A DNA stretch of 64,000 nucleotides, taken from Cyclobacterium jeungdonense (GTDB lineage Bacteria; Bacteroidota; Bacteroidia; Cytophagales; Cyclobacteriaceae). Below the pieces are notes generated by a model. It did not search any database. It was given only the letters and a program-made list of their open reading frames with translations, and was not told the origin of the DNA. Below, piece by piece: positions 18,053-27,365 of this stretch. Each line of letters starts with the position of its first letter. Position 1 is the first letter of the stretch. The translations under genes were made by a program, and so were the position numbers. The stretch is from assembly GCF_010994275.1 (NCBI RefSeq), contig NZ_WMCD01000004.1, forward strand, positions 186,001-250,000, given 5' to 3'.

Positions 18053-18659
18053 TTGAATAATTTAACGAGCATAACTGTATTTAAAACAATTTATTTTTTA
18101 TTGGTGTTTTTTCATGGTGCAGGCAGTCTTGCGGGTTTCTCTCCTACCGCTCAGGATTTAAACCCGGAGAGTTTGCGCACCCTGCTGGACCGGACCAATG
18201 AATTGGCCTACAGCCAACCAGAACGCTCTTTTCAGCATGCAAAAGAGGCATGCGAAAAAGCCATAAAAAACAGGAAAAACTGAAGCAAAAACTGCCTGTC
18301 TATGCTGAAAACCTGGCCAATTCCGATTATAAAAACAAGGAGATTATGGCACAATTGGAACGGTCTTCTCTGGCAAGGGCAAGACAGGAAGCACTGGAAG
18401 CCCTTTCCCGGTTTCGGATTTCCATAAAGGAAGACTTACGGACCTTTCGTATGTTGATTGAAACGGTTTTCCCTGGTTATTGGGAGGATCAATGGAAGAA
18501 CTTTCAGATCTGACCGAAAACGAGCAAATGATCGCATCCTTATTTAAGTTGGGCTACACTTCCCGGATAATGGCAACCATTATGGGTATTTTCTATGACG
18601 GCACGAAAAAGGCACGGTACAGATTGAATAAAAAGTCGCTACAGAATGGGGGGCTCTAA
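18053..18659 (+). pseudogene. Broken TPR/LuxR-type transcriptional regulator
   Basis: Three pieces of one recognisable protein lie in order in three different frames. Piece 1 (18053-18283) is a signal sequence plus the start of a TPR region (SLRTLLDRTNELAYSQPERSF). Piece 2 (about 18250-18513) is the coiled segment that usually follows the membrane helix in these regulators (ENLANSDYKNKEIMAQLERSS, then LIETVFPGYWED). Piece 3 (about 18492-18659) is a LuxR-like helix-turn-helix (LTENEQMIASLFKLGYTSR, then TKKARYRLNKKS). Intact Bacteroidota proteins of this type are about 500-600 residues; most TPRs and the membrane helix are missing. So there is an internal deletion and at least two frameshifts. 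Confidence 0.8.
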
Positions 18660-18841
18660 AACGGATCGGATTGCTGATACCTTAAAATAAATTTAAAAAA
18701 GTCATTTTTTAACAAGTCAAAAGGTCTTTACTAGAAATTGTCTCCTTTTTGTCCACTTTTTTATAGGAAATAAAGAATAATTGGCATATTTCCAAGTGAT
18801 TATCCATTCATTAATTTTAAATCAGTTAAACTGAATTCAAA

Positions 18842-19584
18842 ATGGCGGAAGGATTAGTAAACATGTCGGATCTATTTATAAGGCCTGCCCATGCAGGATT
18901 TAATCGGGGGCCCGTTAAATGCTGCATGGGCAGGCCGATGTAGAATTAGTCCAGGCGACAGCAGATTTCATCAATACCGTTGGTTTTACCCAAGCTCCGG
19001 TGGATAAAAAGCGGGGTGAATTCGCCACGGGAGCCGCCAGAATGCTGGATTTTGAATTTGAGCGTCCCGGTATTTACGTTCCGGAGGTTACCGATAAGAA
19101 TCCAACTTCGGTACCTCAGCGGACCATTGAAGAGGTGAAAATCCGGGTGCCCATGCTGGCGGTGGTTCCCATACCGAACTTACAAGTAAATACCGTAGAC
19201 ATTACCTTTGACATGGAGGTTAAAAGTTCCACCACTGAAACCAGTCCGACGGATATGAATGCCTCCGCCGATGTTCCTGCTAAAATTGGATCGGGTCCGG
19301 AAAGTGCAACGGTGAAAATTCATGGTTCGGTAGCTACCCACAAAGAAAGCACCCGAACCTCCGCCAATTCTGCCAAATACCATGTAGAAGTGACTGCGTC
19401 CAATCACCGCACTCCAGAGGGGCTTGCAAGAATGCAGGATATCATGGCCACGGCTGCCACACCTGACGAAGTGAATGTGGCTCCACTTGCGGCAAGCAAG
19501 GACCGGGACGCTAAAACCGGTAAAATAATAGACGCCAGTAAAAAGCAGGTAAACCCAGATGGCTCTCATGCCAGCCTAATCTGA
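18842..19584 (+). pseudogene. DUF2589 protein gene with frameshifted N-terminus
   Basis: The long frame (18919-19584, 221 residues) matches DUF2589: ATADFINTVGFTQ, the beta-rich core (IRVPMLAVVPIPNLQVNTVDI, about residues 74-94, then FDMEVKSS), then a polar low-complexity tail. The expected start of such proteins, beginning MAEGLVNMSDLF at the ATG at 18842, is present in another frame. With one base removed near 18876 the sequence continues as GLPMQDLIGGPLNAAWAG, the family's usual lead-in, and a second shift near 18932 joins it to the long frame. I therefore read it as one gene carrying two small indels; a shortened product from an internal start (18919) is the alternative. DUF2589 has no known function; no signal peptide is seen. 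Confidence 0.7.
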
Positions 19585-19605
19585 TAGGCAAGTAGCCCAA
19601 ACAAC

Positions 19606-19880
19606 ATGATCAACAGCAGTACCAAAACCCTGGAATTATCAGATGTTACTTATGTCAAACGGTGAGCATAGGTAACATCAACTCCAATGACCCACTAAAC
19701 GAAGAACGACAAATGGCCTTACTGAACAAATGCCTTAATGAAAACCCGAAAGGAAAGATTATTGGTAAAGACATTTCAGTAGGTGTCTTTCAGGTTGGAG
19801 ATCATCAAATCACCCTTCAGCGTACCACTTACCATGTAGGATTTTTGAGAAAACCTGTTTGGCTGGAAAATATTTCATAA
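19606..19880 (+). pseudogene. Small DUF2589-associated gene with one frameshift
   Basis: An ATG at 19606 opens MINSSTKTLELSDVTYVKR and stops at 19665. In the next frame the chain continues without a break in sense from about 19662 (SIGNINSNDPLNEERQMAL, later KDISVGVFQVGDHQITLQ) to the stop at 19880. Adding one base at the join gives a protein of about 91 residues. I do not recognise a family. It is flanked by two DUF2589-type genes on the same strand, 21 bp after the first and 4 bp before the second, so it was probably part of the same operon. Confidence 0.6.
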
Positions 19881-19884
19881 CCCC

Positions 19885-20892
19885 ATGGCAAAAACAATCA
19901 AACTGGATAACCTCCTTCAAGCGATCCATCAGGCGGTACTGGAAGCGCAAACGCTTATCGAGCAGCAGCATTTGGAGCAGTTGGATCGTCATTTTGAGTG
20001 GCCGGATGATGAAGATCGAAAAAATGAGGACATGGCTTCCCATATACTCCGTACCGGAGGTGCAGCCAAAACCTGGGTGGTAGAAGTACCCAATCTCCAT
20101 CCGGAGGCAGAAAAAGGCAGCACAACGACCATTCAAGTACCATTGATGAGTCTTATTCCACCAACAACCATAAAAATAAAGAACATGGTAGTGGAATTTA
20201 AAGTGGCTCTGGGCCAATTAGTGGAGGAAAAGAAAAAAAGCCGGAGAGTAAGAACAAACCCTTGGAATAGATATGGGCAGAATGTGATCGATTGGAAAAC
20301 GGTAAAAAGAGATTCCCTACCTCATCTCATCTCCTTTGTATTGATCAAGGCTACTCAAGGGTCTAAGGCTACCGACCCTTTTTTTACAACAAACTGGGCT
20401 TTCGCGGAAACAGAGGGAATTCTGAAAGGAGCTTATCATTTCTACCAATACAAGGACCCGCAATTGGAGCAGGCAGCGCATTATATCAGCCAGGTCAACT
20501 TATTTTCCAAAGACATTTTGCCAATCGTAGACGTGGAACTGGACTGCGCGGGCTGTAGCCGGCCGGAAATTTCAGACAAACTTCTCGTTCAGAATCTAAA
20601 AACCTACCTGCAGGCCATAGAAAACCATTATAAGGTAAAACCCATGATTTATATCTATGAGGCTTTTTATCAAACGTATTTAAAGGGGCATTTTGATGAC
20701 TATCCCTATTGGCTGGCTCGTTTTTCTTCGAGGCCTCCAACCGAGTTTAAGATGGTTCCTGACAGTATAACGCAACCTGAAATCACCATGTGGCAAATCA
20801 CTGACTTTGGAAAAATTAAGGGTATTTCCGGTAAAACTGATATGAGTTTCCTTCCTGCCTCATTTAAAGAAAAAATTCTAATCCGGGAGTAG
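19885..20892 (+). CDS. DUF2589-like domain fused to GH25 lysozyme-like domain
   Basis: 335 residues. The first part (about 1-112) resembles DUF2589 (helical lead-in, then IQVPLMSLIPPTTIKIKNMVVEF). The rest (about 130-335) is GH25/Lyz-2-like: IDWKTVKRD, VLIKATQGSKATDPFF, GAYHFYQYKD, PIVDVELDC (the Asp/Glu catalytic DxE), PMIYIYEAFYQTYL and MWQITDF. The usual GH25 beginning (GxDVS followed by a short loop and IDW) is replaced by NPWNRYGQNVIDW, so the first catalytic Asp is not visible. The fusion may come from a deletion that joined two genes, giving a possibly inactive hydrolase, or be a real two-domain effector. There is no signal peptide. It follows the small gene by 4 bp. Confidence 0.75.
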   Translation: MAKTIKLDNLLQAIHQAVLEAQTLIEQQHLEQLDRHFEWPDDEDRKNEDMASHILRTGGAAKTWVVEVPNLHPEAEKGSTTTIQVPLMSLIPPTTIKIKNMVVEFKVALGQLVEEKKKSRRVRTNPWNRYGQNVIDWKTVKRDSLPHLISFVLIKATQGSKATDPFFTTNWAFAETEGILKGAYHFYQYKDPQLEQAAHYISQVNLFSKDILPIVDVELDCAGCSRPEISDKLLVQNLKTYLQAIENHYKVKPMIYIYEAFYQTYLKGHFDDYPYWLARFSSRPPTEFKMVPDSITQPEITMWQITDFGKIKGISGKTDMSFLPASFKEKILIRE

Positions 20893-21015
20893 TTCTGGAT
20901 ATCACCAATTAGTGGCATTGCCGAATGCCTAATTCCCCATTTTAGATGAACCTTTTTCGCTTCGAATCTGGTTTTACTTTCTTAGCCATCAATTACCAAC
21001 CAAATTTAAGAGAAA

Positions 21016-22125
21016 ATGATACAGGAATACTTAAGTCAGGAATTTTGGAACAATACCATACAGGATTACCTTCTTGCTTTGGGGTTTATTCTGTTGGGCA
21101 TTGCGATTGTCAAAATTTTCAAAAAGTCCCTACTTCAGCGAATAAAAACGCTGACTGAAAAAACAGATAATAGCCTGGATGATTTTGTATTCGAGATTAT
21201 TGAGCGCTACCTACTGCCTGCAATATACATTTCCATTGTATTTTGGGGGATAAGGACCTTGTCACTTTCCCCATTTCTGGAAAATAGCATCTCAATAGCT
21301 CATAGTATAATTCTTACCTACTACGGTGTCAAAATAATCGCCAATCTAATCATCATGCTAATTCGCTCTTACGTTAAAAGGCAGGAAGGTGGAGAGGAAA
21401 AAGTAAAGCAAATTGGCGGCATCATCCTGCTTGTCAACGTATTGATTTGGGCGGTAGGTATCTTGTTTTTCTTTGATAATATTGGCTGGGACGTTACAGC
21501 AATCATCACCGGTCTCGGAATCGGTGGTATCGCAGTCGCATTGGCAGCCCAGAACATTCTGGGAGACCTTTTTAATTATTTTGTCATCTTTTTTGACAGG
21601 CCCATTGAAATTGGGGATTTTGTGGTCGTAGACGATAAAAATGGAATTGTAGAAAAAATCGGCATTAAAACTACCCGAATCAAAACCCTTTCGGGGGAAG
21701 AATTGGTGGTGGCAAACAGTGATCTTACCAGCTCACGAATCCACAATTATAAGAAAATGCAACGGAGACGGATTTTATTTGCCGTGGGTGTAACCTATGA
21801 AACACCTTTGCATAAGCTTAAAATAATACCAGAAATGCTGAAAGAAATTGTGGAGAATCAATCTCCTGTAACTTTTGATAGAGCTCATTTCAAGGCATTC
21901 GGAGATTCCAGTCTGGATTTTGAAGTGGTTTATTACATCGAGGTCGCCGATTTCAATAAGTACATGGATATCCAGCAGCAAATCAATTTTGGAATCTTTG
22001 AAAGGTTTACAGAAGCTGGTATTTCAATCGCCTTCCCTACTCGGACACTGTACCTTAGAAATGAAAATGAACAACGCTTTCAGGTAGACTATTTTAATAC
22101 GCAAAAGGAATTGACAGATAATTAA
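21016..22125 (+). CDS. MscS-family mechanosensitive channel
   Basis: 369 residues. About five membrane segments (roughly 18-36, 68-84, 92-115, 130-150 and 160-190). The last is the pore-lining, Gly/Ala-rich helix ITGLGIGGIAVALAAQN followed by ILGDLFNYFVIFFDRPIEIGD, the MscS hallmark, then the beta-domain (VEKIGIKTTRIKTLSGEELVVANSDL) and an alpha/beta C-domain. It should open under membrane tension and release solutes during osmotic down-shock. The start ATG is in good context. Its stop overlaps the convergent GH43 gene's stop by 4 bp. Confidence 0.93.
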   Translation: MIQEYLSQEFWNNTIQDYLLALGFILLGIAIVKIFKKSLLQRIKTLTEKTDNSLDDFVFEIIERYLLPAIYISIVFWGIRTLSLSPFLENSISIAHSIILTYYGVKIIANLIIMLIRSYVKRQEGGEEKVKQIGGIILLVNVLIWAVGILFFFDNIGWDVTAIITGLGIGGIAVALAAQNILGDLFNYFVIFFDRPIEIGDFVVVDDKNGIVEKIGIKTTRIKTLSGEELVVANSDLTSSRIHNYKKMQRRRILFAVGVTYETPLHKLKIIPEMLKEIVENQSPVTFDRAHFKAFGDSSLDFEVVYYIEVADFNKYMDIQQQINFGIFERFTEAGISIAFPTRTLYLRNENEQRFQVDYFNTQKELTDN

Positions 22126-23186
22126 TCTGGTTCTCCGGATGGGATAGGAATTGGCTTGCCGGGGGGAACAGGTGATCCAAAATCAGGATTGCCTGTTTCC
22201 TTCCAGCTAAACGGTTGCATGCGTATATCCCTGTCCCAACCTGGAGTTTCAGATTTTTTGGAATGGTATAATAGCCAATCTTCTGTTCCATCCGGTGATT
22301 TTGCAAAACTACAATGCCCAACTCCCAACACCTCATCCGTTCCCTGAAAAACAGGACCTGATTTTTCCCAATTTTCGGGGTTTAGCGGATCCGCCGCAGG
22401 TTCCTTCAGCTTTAACTGTCCCAGGCGATACTCCTTGAGCCAGGACTCTCTGGTCGAATAGATGATAAAGGTTTCTCCCCGGCGTTGCAATGCCTGAGGA
22501 CCCTCGTTCAAGTCCAGTGGCCCTCCCCTTTCCCAGGGTTCTTCAGGAGAGGATAGCTTTACCCGATTACTACAAATCGTTACTGGGTCACACATTTTAG
22601 CTATGTATAAGTGTTGTGCCGTTTTGTCAGTATCCCTATTTTCCTCCCATCCCGACCAGATAGCATACAATTGGCCCCGTATCACTACCGGACTAAGGTC
22701 TATGGCCCATGTGGCTGATCCAGGGTCCGACAAGTTTTCTCCTGTATAGAGCATGCCCATGTCTTCATAGGGACCGAAAGGATCCTCACCAGCTGATTTC
22801 AAGACACCGGATCGCTGATGAATAAACGGGCTGCCCGCTTTCTTTCCAGCAGCATAGTAAATGTACCAGCGGCCGTTGAAATAATGTATTTCCGGAGCCC
22901 AGATCGTAGCCTTATTCCAGCCAGTTTCAGGAGCCGTCCATACCAGCACCGGTGTGCCATGATCGGTAAGCCTTGCCGATACCGACACCGCAATTCCATT
23001 ACCCCTACTCATAGAATAAAAATAATTTTTCCCTTTCTGATAAACCCAGGGATCTGCCCCATCTCGGATGGGATTGGTAAAAGTAGTTTCCTGGGCGATC
23101 GCAACATGAAAAAACGTTAGCCAGCAGCAAGCAAGAAAAAGCTTCTTTGAAAAAAGACAAATGAATGCCTTACTTGGACTTGGCAT
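22122..23186 (-). CDS. Secreted GH43-family glycoside hydrolase
   Basis: 354 residues from the ATG at 23186, which gives a standard signal peptide (about 1-31, ending VAIAQ); the frame is open further upstream but that part does not look like a signal. Five-bladed propeller signatures of GH43: the catalytic base Asp in NPIRDGADPWVY, WAPEIHYFNGRWYIYY, the pKa-tuning Asp in WAIDLSPVV and the acid Glu in DLNEGPQAL. Family members remove arabinose, xylose or galactose units from plant or algal glycans. The substrate is not resolved. It sits next to, and divergent from, the first beta-helix exoprotein, suggesting a shared glycan target. Confidence 0.88.
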   Translation of the reverse strand: MPSPSKAFICLFSKKLFLACCWLTFFHVAIAQETTFTNPIRDGADPWVYQKGKNYFYSMSRGNGIAVSVSARLTDHGTPVLVWTAPETGWNKATIWAPEIHYFNGRWYIYYAAGKKAGSPFIHQRSGVLKSAGEDPFGPYEDMGMLYTGENLSDPGSATWAIDLSPVVIRGQLYAIWSGWEENRDTDKTAQHLYIAKMCDPVTICSNRVKLSSPEEPWERGGPLDLNEGPQALQRRGETFIIYSTRESWLKEYRLGQLKLKEPAADPLNPENWEKSGPVFQGTDEVLGVGHCSFAKSPDGTEDWLLYHSKKSETPGWDRDIRMQPFSWKETGNPDFGSPVPPGKPIPIPSGEPD

Positions 23187-23400
23187 CCATTTTTTCTGGA
23201 TCGTTTCGGTGAAATAGGTCCGTTCTAAACTTCTTAACGCCATTTTTTTAGTAATCAAAATGTCTGGTATCAAAATTGCAAATAAGAAAAATTCCAGGTC
23301 GAAACCGGATATTTCCTGAATTCTTAACCTGGTGATGGTCAATATATCCATTCACATTGATAAATTTACCCTAAAACTAGATGGAACCATTGAATAAGTC

Positions 23401-25833
23401 ATGAGGCGAACCCATTTTTTATTACTCTTTCTATGGATAGGCACCATTACAAGAATGCCGGCAGCTAGCTATTATTTATCTTCTTCTGCTGGCAAAGACA
23501 CCCATACCCACCAGGAAGCGCAAAACCCGGCAACTCCCTGGCAAAGCCTTGAAAAACTAAATCAGTTTATTCCGCAGTTAGCACCGGGAGACTCTGTCCT
23601 GCTAAAAAGAGGCGATGTCTTTTATGGGACGATACATCTGAAAAAATCCGGAACCAAGGAGCATCCCATTGTCTACAGTCATTATGGGAAAGGCCCACTC
23701 CCAATGATTACGGGTTTATCCGAATTAAAAGGATGGGTAAGCCATTCGCCTGGTATCTATTTTGTAGAATTACCCCTTTCTTTCAGTCAAATTAAGGTCC
23801 TTACCCTGGATGGAAAGCCCCAGTCCATGGGTCGTTTCCCCAATCCGGATGAGGTTAACAAAGGTTACCTGATACCCGAAAAGGTGGAAGGAAACAACCA
23901 ATTAAGTCACGAAGTATTCCTAAAAAATGAGGGCTGGCAGAGCGCAGAACTGGTTCTGAGAAAAAACCACTGGGTCATCGACCGACAGAAAATCACCGCC
24001 CGACAGGGAAACACGATCACCTTTTCAACGGCATCTAGCTATGAGCCGAAAAAAGGGTATGGTTTTTTTATTCAAAATCATTTGAATACACTAGACCAAT
24101 TGGGGGAATGGTACCAGGATAAGGAAAACAACCGCCTGTATGTTTGTATGGAAGATACTAATCCGGAAAATTATACCATTCATGCCAGTAACGTGGACCA
24201 GCTTATTACCACGTTACCCAATACCCGGCACGTAACCATTGAAGGTCTGCATTTAAATGGCGCCAATGAAGTGGGGCTTTATATTCGGGGAGGTAGCTTT
24301 TTCCGTTTTTCAAACAGTATCATCGAAAATTCGGGTGAAAATGGAGTGCTGGCACTGAATATGGATCATTTGAGCATCCACCAGTCAGAAATCCGAAATT
24401 CGTTTAACTCCGGAATCTATTTACGATCCGGTAATTATCAGGCCACGATTACTGACAATCTTATCGAAAATACCTTCATGATGCCCGGGATGGGGCAAAA
24501 TGGAGATAATAACGGGTACGCCCTCTTCAGCATTTCGGATGCGGACACCATCGCCCGCAATACCATTAGGAATGTTGGATACGTTGGCATCGGCTTTAGA
24601 GGAAGTAAGACGCTGATTAAAAATAACCTTGTGGATGGTTTTTGCCTGAGCAAAGGAGATGGGGGAGGAATCTACACTTATACCGGAAACTCAAATCCAA
24701 GATATACGGATAGAAAAGTAACCGGAAATATCGTTCGAAACGGAGAGGGGGCCAGGGAAGGAACACCGCTTCAGGGATCGGATTTACCTGCTCCCGCTGA
24801 GGGAATTTACATAGATGACAATTCCAATAATGTCCTTGTAACCGACAATACGGTTTATCAAATCTCTAATAAGGGCATCTACCTTCACAATGCCCAAAAC
24901 ATAGAAGTGAGCAACAACCTGGTGTTTGATGCAGGCTATTTGGTTTTTCTTACTGACGATGAATTGGGACAACCTCTTAAGAGTATAAGGATATCAAACA
25001 ATACCCTAATCAAAAAGGAACCGCATCAAATCGGAATGGGAATCCGCTCTGCTTCTCCTGAGTTCCAGACGATCGGCCTTTCTGACCAAAACCGATATGT
25101 GGATCTAACCGGTTTTGGTATTCCTTTTTATTTTCAAAATAGAGCGACAAAAAAAGAGATGTATCATACCTTGGAAAGTTGGGAACGGGAAACAGGATGG
25201 GAAAAATCGACTACGCAAATCACCAAAACTATAAATCAAGATTTATTCGAATATGATACTAAAACCCTTACCAACGCCAACTTTTCTGATGCCATAAACC
25301 GTATTTATTGTACTAATGGCTGTACGTTAACGCATGCAAAAGAAGGAAATATTTCGATTACAGGTAAGGATGAAATTGCGAGTTTGAAATTAGATTTAGG
25401 TCCTTTAAAAAATGATTCAAGTTACTTGTTATCAATAACAGCATCTTCAGAGGGGCAGACCATCATGGAAGCATATTTAAGACAAAAAGGCCCGTCCTAT
25501 CAAAAATTATCAACTGAAACCCCCGTACTATTAACCAATTCCAAGAATGAGTTCAAAATAGTAATAGAAAGCCCTAGAGAAGACCAGGATGCATCATTAA
25601 TTCTAAACATTTACCCTCCAAAACAGGAAATCAACATATCTCTTTTATCCTTTGAGGTTCTCAAAAAAACACCCGCCTCTCCATCCGAAACTAATTTTAT
25701 ACTTTTATCCAATACGGAGTTGGTTCAGAAAGAGATTAAACTGGAAAGCGTTTATTTTAACCTATTTGGGAAAACCCAACCTAAAGTTTTTACTCTGAAT
25801 CCCTACGAGAGTATTTTCCTGATGAGGGAATAG
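23401..25833 (+). CDS. Secreted right-handed parallel beta-helix protein
   Basis: 810 residues. Signal peptide (about 1-22). A pectate-lyase-like N-cap region (YYLSSSAGKD, then PWQSLEKLNQ, APGDSVLLKRGDVFYG), then parallel beta-helix rungs (about 270-530; Asn/Ile-rich repeats such as TIARNTIRN, KTLIKNNLVDG, NNVLVTDNTV) and a C-terminal beta-sandwich-like domain (about 630-810). It is a clear paralogue of the giant protein at 29879-34909 but lacks Ig, malectin and T9SS sorting modules. Such proteins are polysaccharide lyases, hydrolases or epimerases; no catalytic triad can be assigned by eye. Confidence 0.85.
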   Translation: MRRTHFLLLFLWIGTITRMPAASYYLSSSAGKDTHTHQEAQNPATPWQSLEKLNQFIPQLAPGDSVLLKRGDVFYGTIHLKKSGTKEHPIVYSHYGKGPLPMITGLSELKGWVSHSPGIYFVELPLSFSQIKVLTLDGKPQSMGRFPNPDEVNKGYLIPEKVEGNNQLSHEVFLKNEGWQSAELVLRKNHWVIDRQKITARQGNTITFSTASSYEPKKGYGFFIQNHLNTLDQLGEWYQDKENNRLYVCMEDTNPENYTIHASNVDQLITTLPNTRHVTIEGLHLNGANEVGLYIRGGSFFRFSNSIIENSGENGVLALNMDHLSIHQSEIRNSFNSGIYLRSGNYQATITDNLIENTFMMPGMGQNGDNNGYALFSISDADTIARNTIRNVGYVGIGFRGSKTLIKNNLVDGFCLSKGDGGGIYTYTGNSNPRYTDRKVTGNIVRNGEGAREGTPLQGSDLPAPAEGIYIDDNSNNVLVTDNTVYQISNKGIYLHNAQNIEVSNNLVFDAGYLVFLTDDELGQPLKSIRISNNTLIKKEPHQIGMGIRSASPEFQTIGLSDQNRYVDLTGFGIPFYFQNRATKKEMYHTLESWERETGWEKSTTQITKTINQDLFEYDTKTLTNANFSDAINRIYCTNGCTLTHAKEGNISITGKDEIASLKLDLGPLKNDSSYLLSITASSEGQTIMEAYLRQKGPSYQKLSTETPVLLTNSKNEFKIVIESPREDQDASLILNIYPPKQEINISLLSFEVLKKTPASPSETNFILLSNTELVQKEIKLESVYFNLFGKTQPKVFTLNPYESIFLMRE

Positions 25834-25911
25834 AACGGTTTAAAGTTAATCGCATTGACTAACTTTTTTTTTAACTAAAAAAAACTTAATTTCAAACATA
25901 ATATGTGAACT

Positions 25912-27330
25912 ATGGATTCTATTTTTGATGCCATCGTAGTTGGATCGGGCCCAAACGGACTTTCGGCTGCAATTGTTTTACAACAACAAGGGTTAAAAGT
26001 TCTGTTAATAGAGGGGAAGGAAACCATTGGCGGTGGCATGCGAACAATGGAACTTACCCTACCTGGATTTAAACATGACATTTGTTCTGCAATACACCCT
26101 ATGGCTGCAGCAGGCCCATTTTTTAAGACGTTACCGCTTGCTCAATATGGCCTCGAATTTGTCCACCCTAAAATTCTAGCAGGGCACCCCCTCCCGGATG
26201 GAAGCGTGACTTCCTTGCACCGATCGCTGCACGAAACGGCAGATCATTTGGGGAAGGACAAAAACACCTATATAAACTTATTAAAGCCAGTTGTTGATCA
26301 TTGGGAAACTTTATCACCGGATATATTATCCCCATTAAAATTCCCTAAAAACCCAATAAAGCTGGGATTGTTTGGCATTAATGCGCTTAAACCGTCTACC
26401 TTTCTCGCCAAAAAATTCAAAGAAACACGAACAAAAGCACTTTGGGCAGGGATGGCAGCGCATGGGATACAACCACTAACCAACATCGCCACTTCAGCGA
26501 TAGCAATGGTTTTGATGGCGGCAGGCCATCATAGTGGTTGGCCGATGATTAAGGGAGGCTCTCAAGCGTTGGCCGATTCCTTAGCTAATCATTTTCTAGA
26601 CCTAGGTGGTAAAATCGAAAGGGGAAAAATGATAACTCATATCGACGAACTACCTAATGCAAAGTTGATAATGTTTGACGTCAGCCCAAAAAACTTATTA
26701 AAAATTGCGGGTGACAAATTTTCCAAATTGTATCGATGGCAACTGAATAGGTTTAGGTATGGAATGGGGGTTTTTAAAATGGACTTTGCGCTTTCCCAAC
26801 CCATCCCCTGGAAATCCGAAGAGCTTAAGAGCGCCGGTACCGTACATTTAGGGGGTACGATAGAAGAAATTTCAAAATCAGAAAAATTAATTTGGGAAGG
26901 AAAGTATAGTCAAAACCCGTATGTCCTTTTATCCCAGCAAAGCCTATTTGATAAAACCCGTGCTCCGGATGGATCTCATACAGCCTGGGCTTACTGCCAT
27001 GTTCCGTCTGGCTCTACATATGACATGTCAACCACTATCGAAGACCAAATTGAGAAATACGCACCGGGCTTTAAAGAAACCATAATTGGCAAACATACTT
27101 TCAACAGCAAGGAAATTGAAAATTATAATCCAAATTACATTGGAGGAGATATAAATTCAGGAGTACAAGATTGGTCCCAGATATTTACACGGCCAGCCTT
27201 GAGAATATCTCCCTATAGAACTTCATCTAAATATTTATATATTTGCTCTGCTTCAACTCCACCAGGCGGAGGAGTTCATGGAATGGCCGGTTATCACGCA
27301 GCAAAAAGAGCAATAAAAGATTTATTCTAA
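25912..27330 (+). CDS. CrtI-like FAD-dependent oxidoreductase
   Basis: 472 residues. N-terminal dinucleotide motif (VVGSGPNGLSAAIVLQQQG, then LLIEGKETIGGGMRT), typical of the phytoene desaturase/amine-oxidase-like superfamily, with the family follow-up motif LPGFKHDICSAIHPMAA. The C-terminus carries the FAD-contact block TPPGGGVHGMAGYHAA. No carotenoid gene is nearby, so the substrate is unlikely to be phytoene. It heads a three-gene unit with a small membrane-anchored protein (35 bp downstream) and an HTTM protein, inserted between two paralogous beta-helix genes. The substrate is unknown. Confidence 0.88.
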   Translation: MDSIFDAIVVGSGPNGLSAAIVLQQQGLKVLLIEGKETIGGGMRTMELTLPGFKHDICSAIHPMAAAGPFFKTLPLAQYGLEFVHPKILAGHPLPDGSVTSLHRSLHETADHLGKDKNTYINLLKPVVDHWETLSPDILSPLKFPKNPIKLGLFGINALKPSTFLAKKFKETRTKALWAGMAAHGIQPLTNIATSAIAMVLMAAGHHSGWPMIKGGSQALADSLANHFLDLGGKIERGKMITHIDELPNAKLIMFDVSPKNLLKIAGDKFSKLYRWQLNRFRYGMGVFKMDFALSQPIPWKSEELKSAGTVHLGGTIEEISKSEKLIWEGKYSQNPYVLLSQQSLFDKTRAPDGSHTAWAYCHVPSGSTYDMSTTIEDQIEKYAPGFKETIIGKHTFNSKEIENYNPNYIGGDINSGVQDWSQIFTRPALRISPYRTSSKYLYICSASTPPGGGVHGMAGYHAAKRAIKDLF

Positions 27331-27365
27331 GTTTTACTAAATCATTTTTAAATTACAAAAAGAAA

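Noticed and set aside
19180..19569. 129-residue minus-strand frame across the DUF2589 gene
   Set aside because: Antisense shadow of a recognisable family; composition unlike real proteins here.
20281..20892. Prophage endolysin
   Set aside because: The GH25-like domain is fused to DUF2589 and no phage structural, integrase or holin genes are near.
25912..27330. Carotenoid biosynthesis gene (crtI)
   Set aside because: Only the superfamily motifs match; no crtB, crtE or other pigment genes are present in the window.
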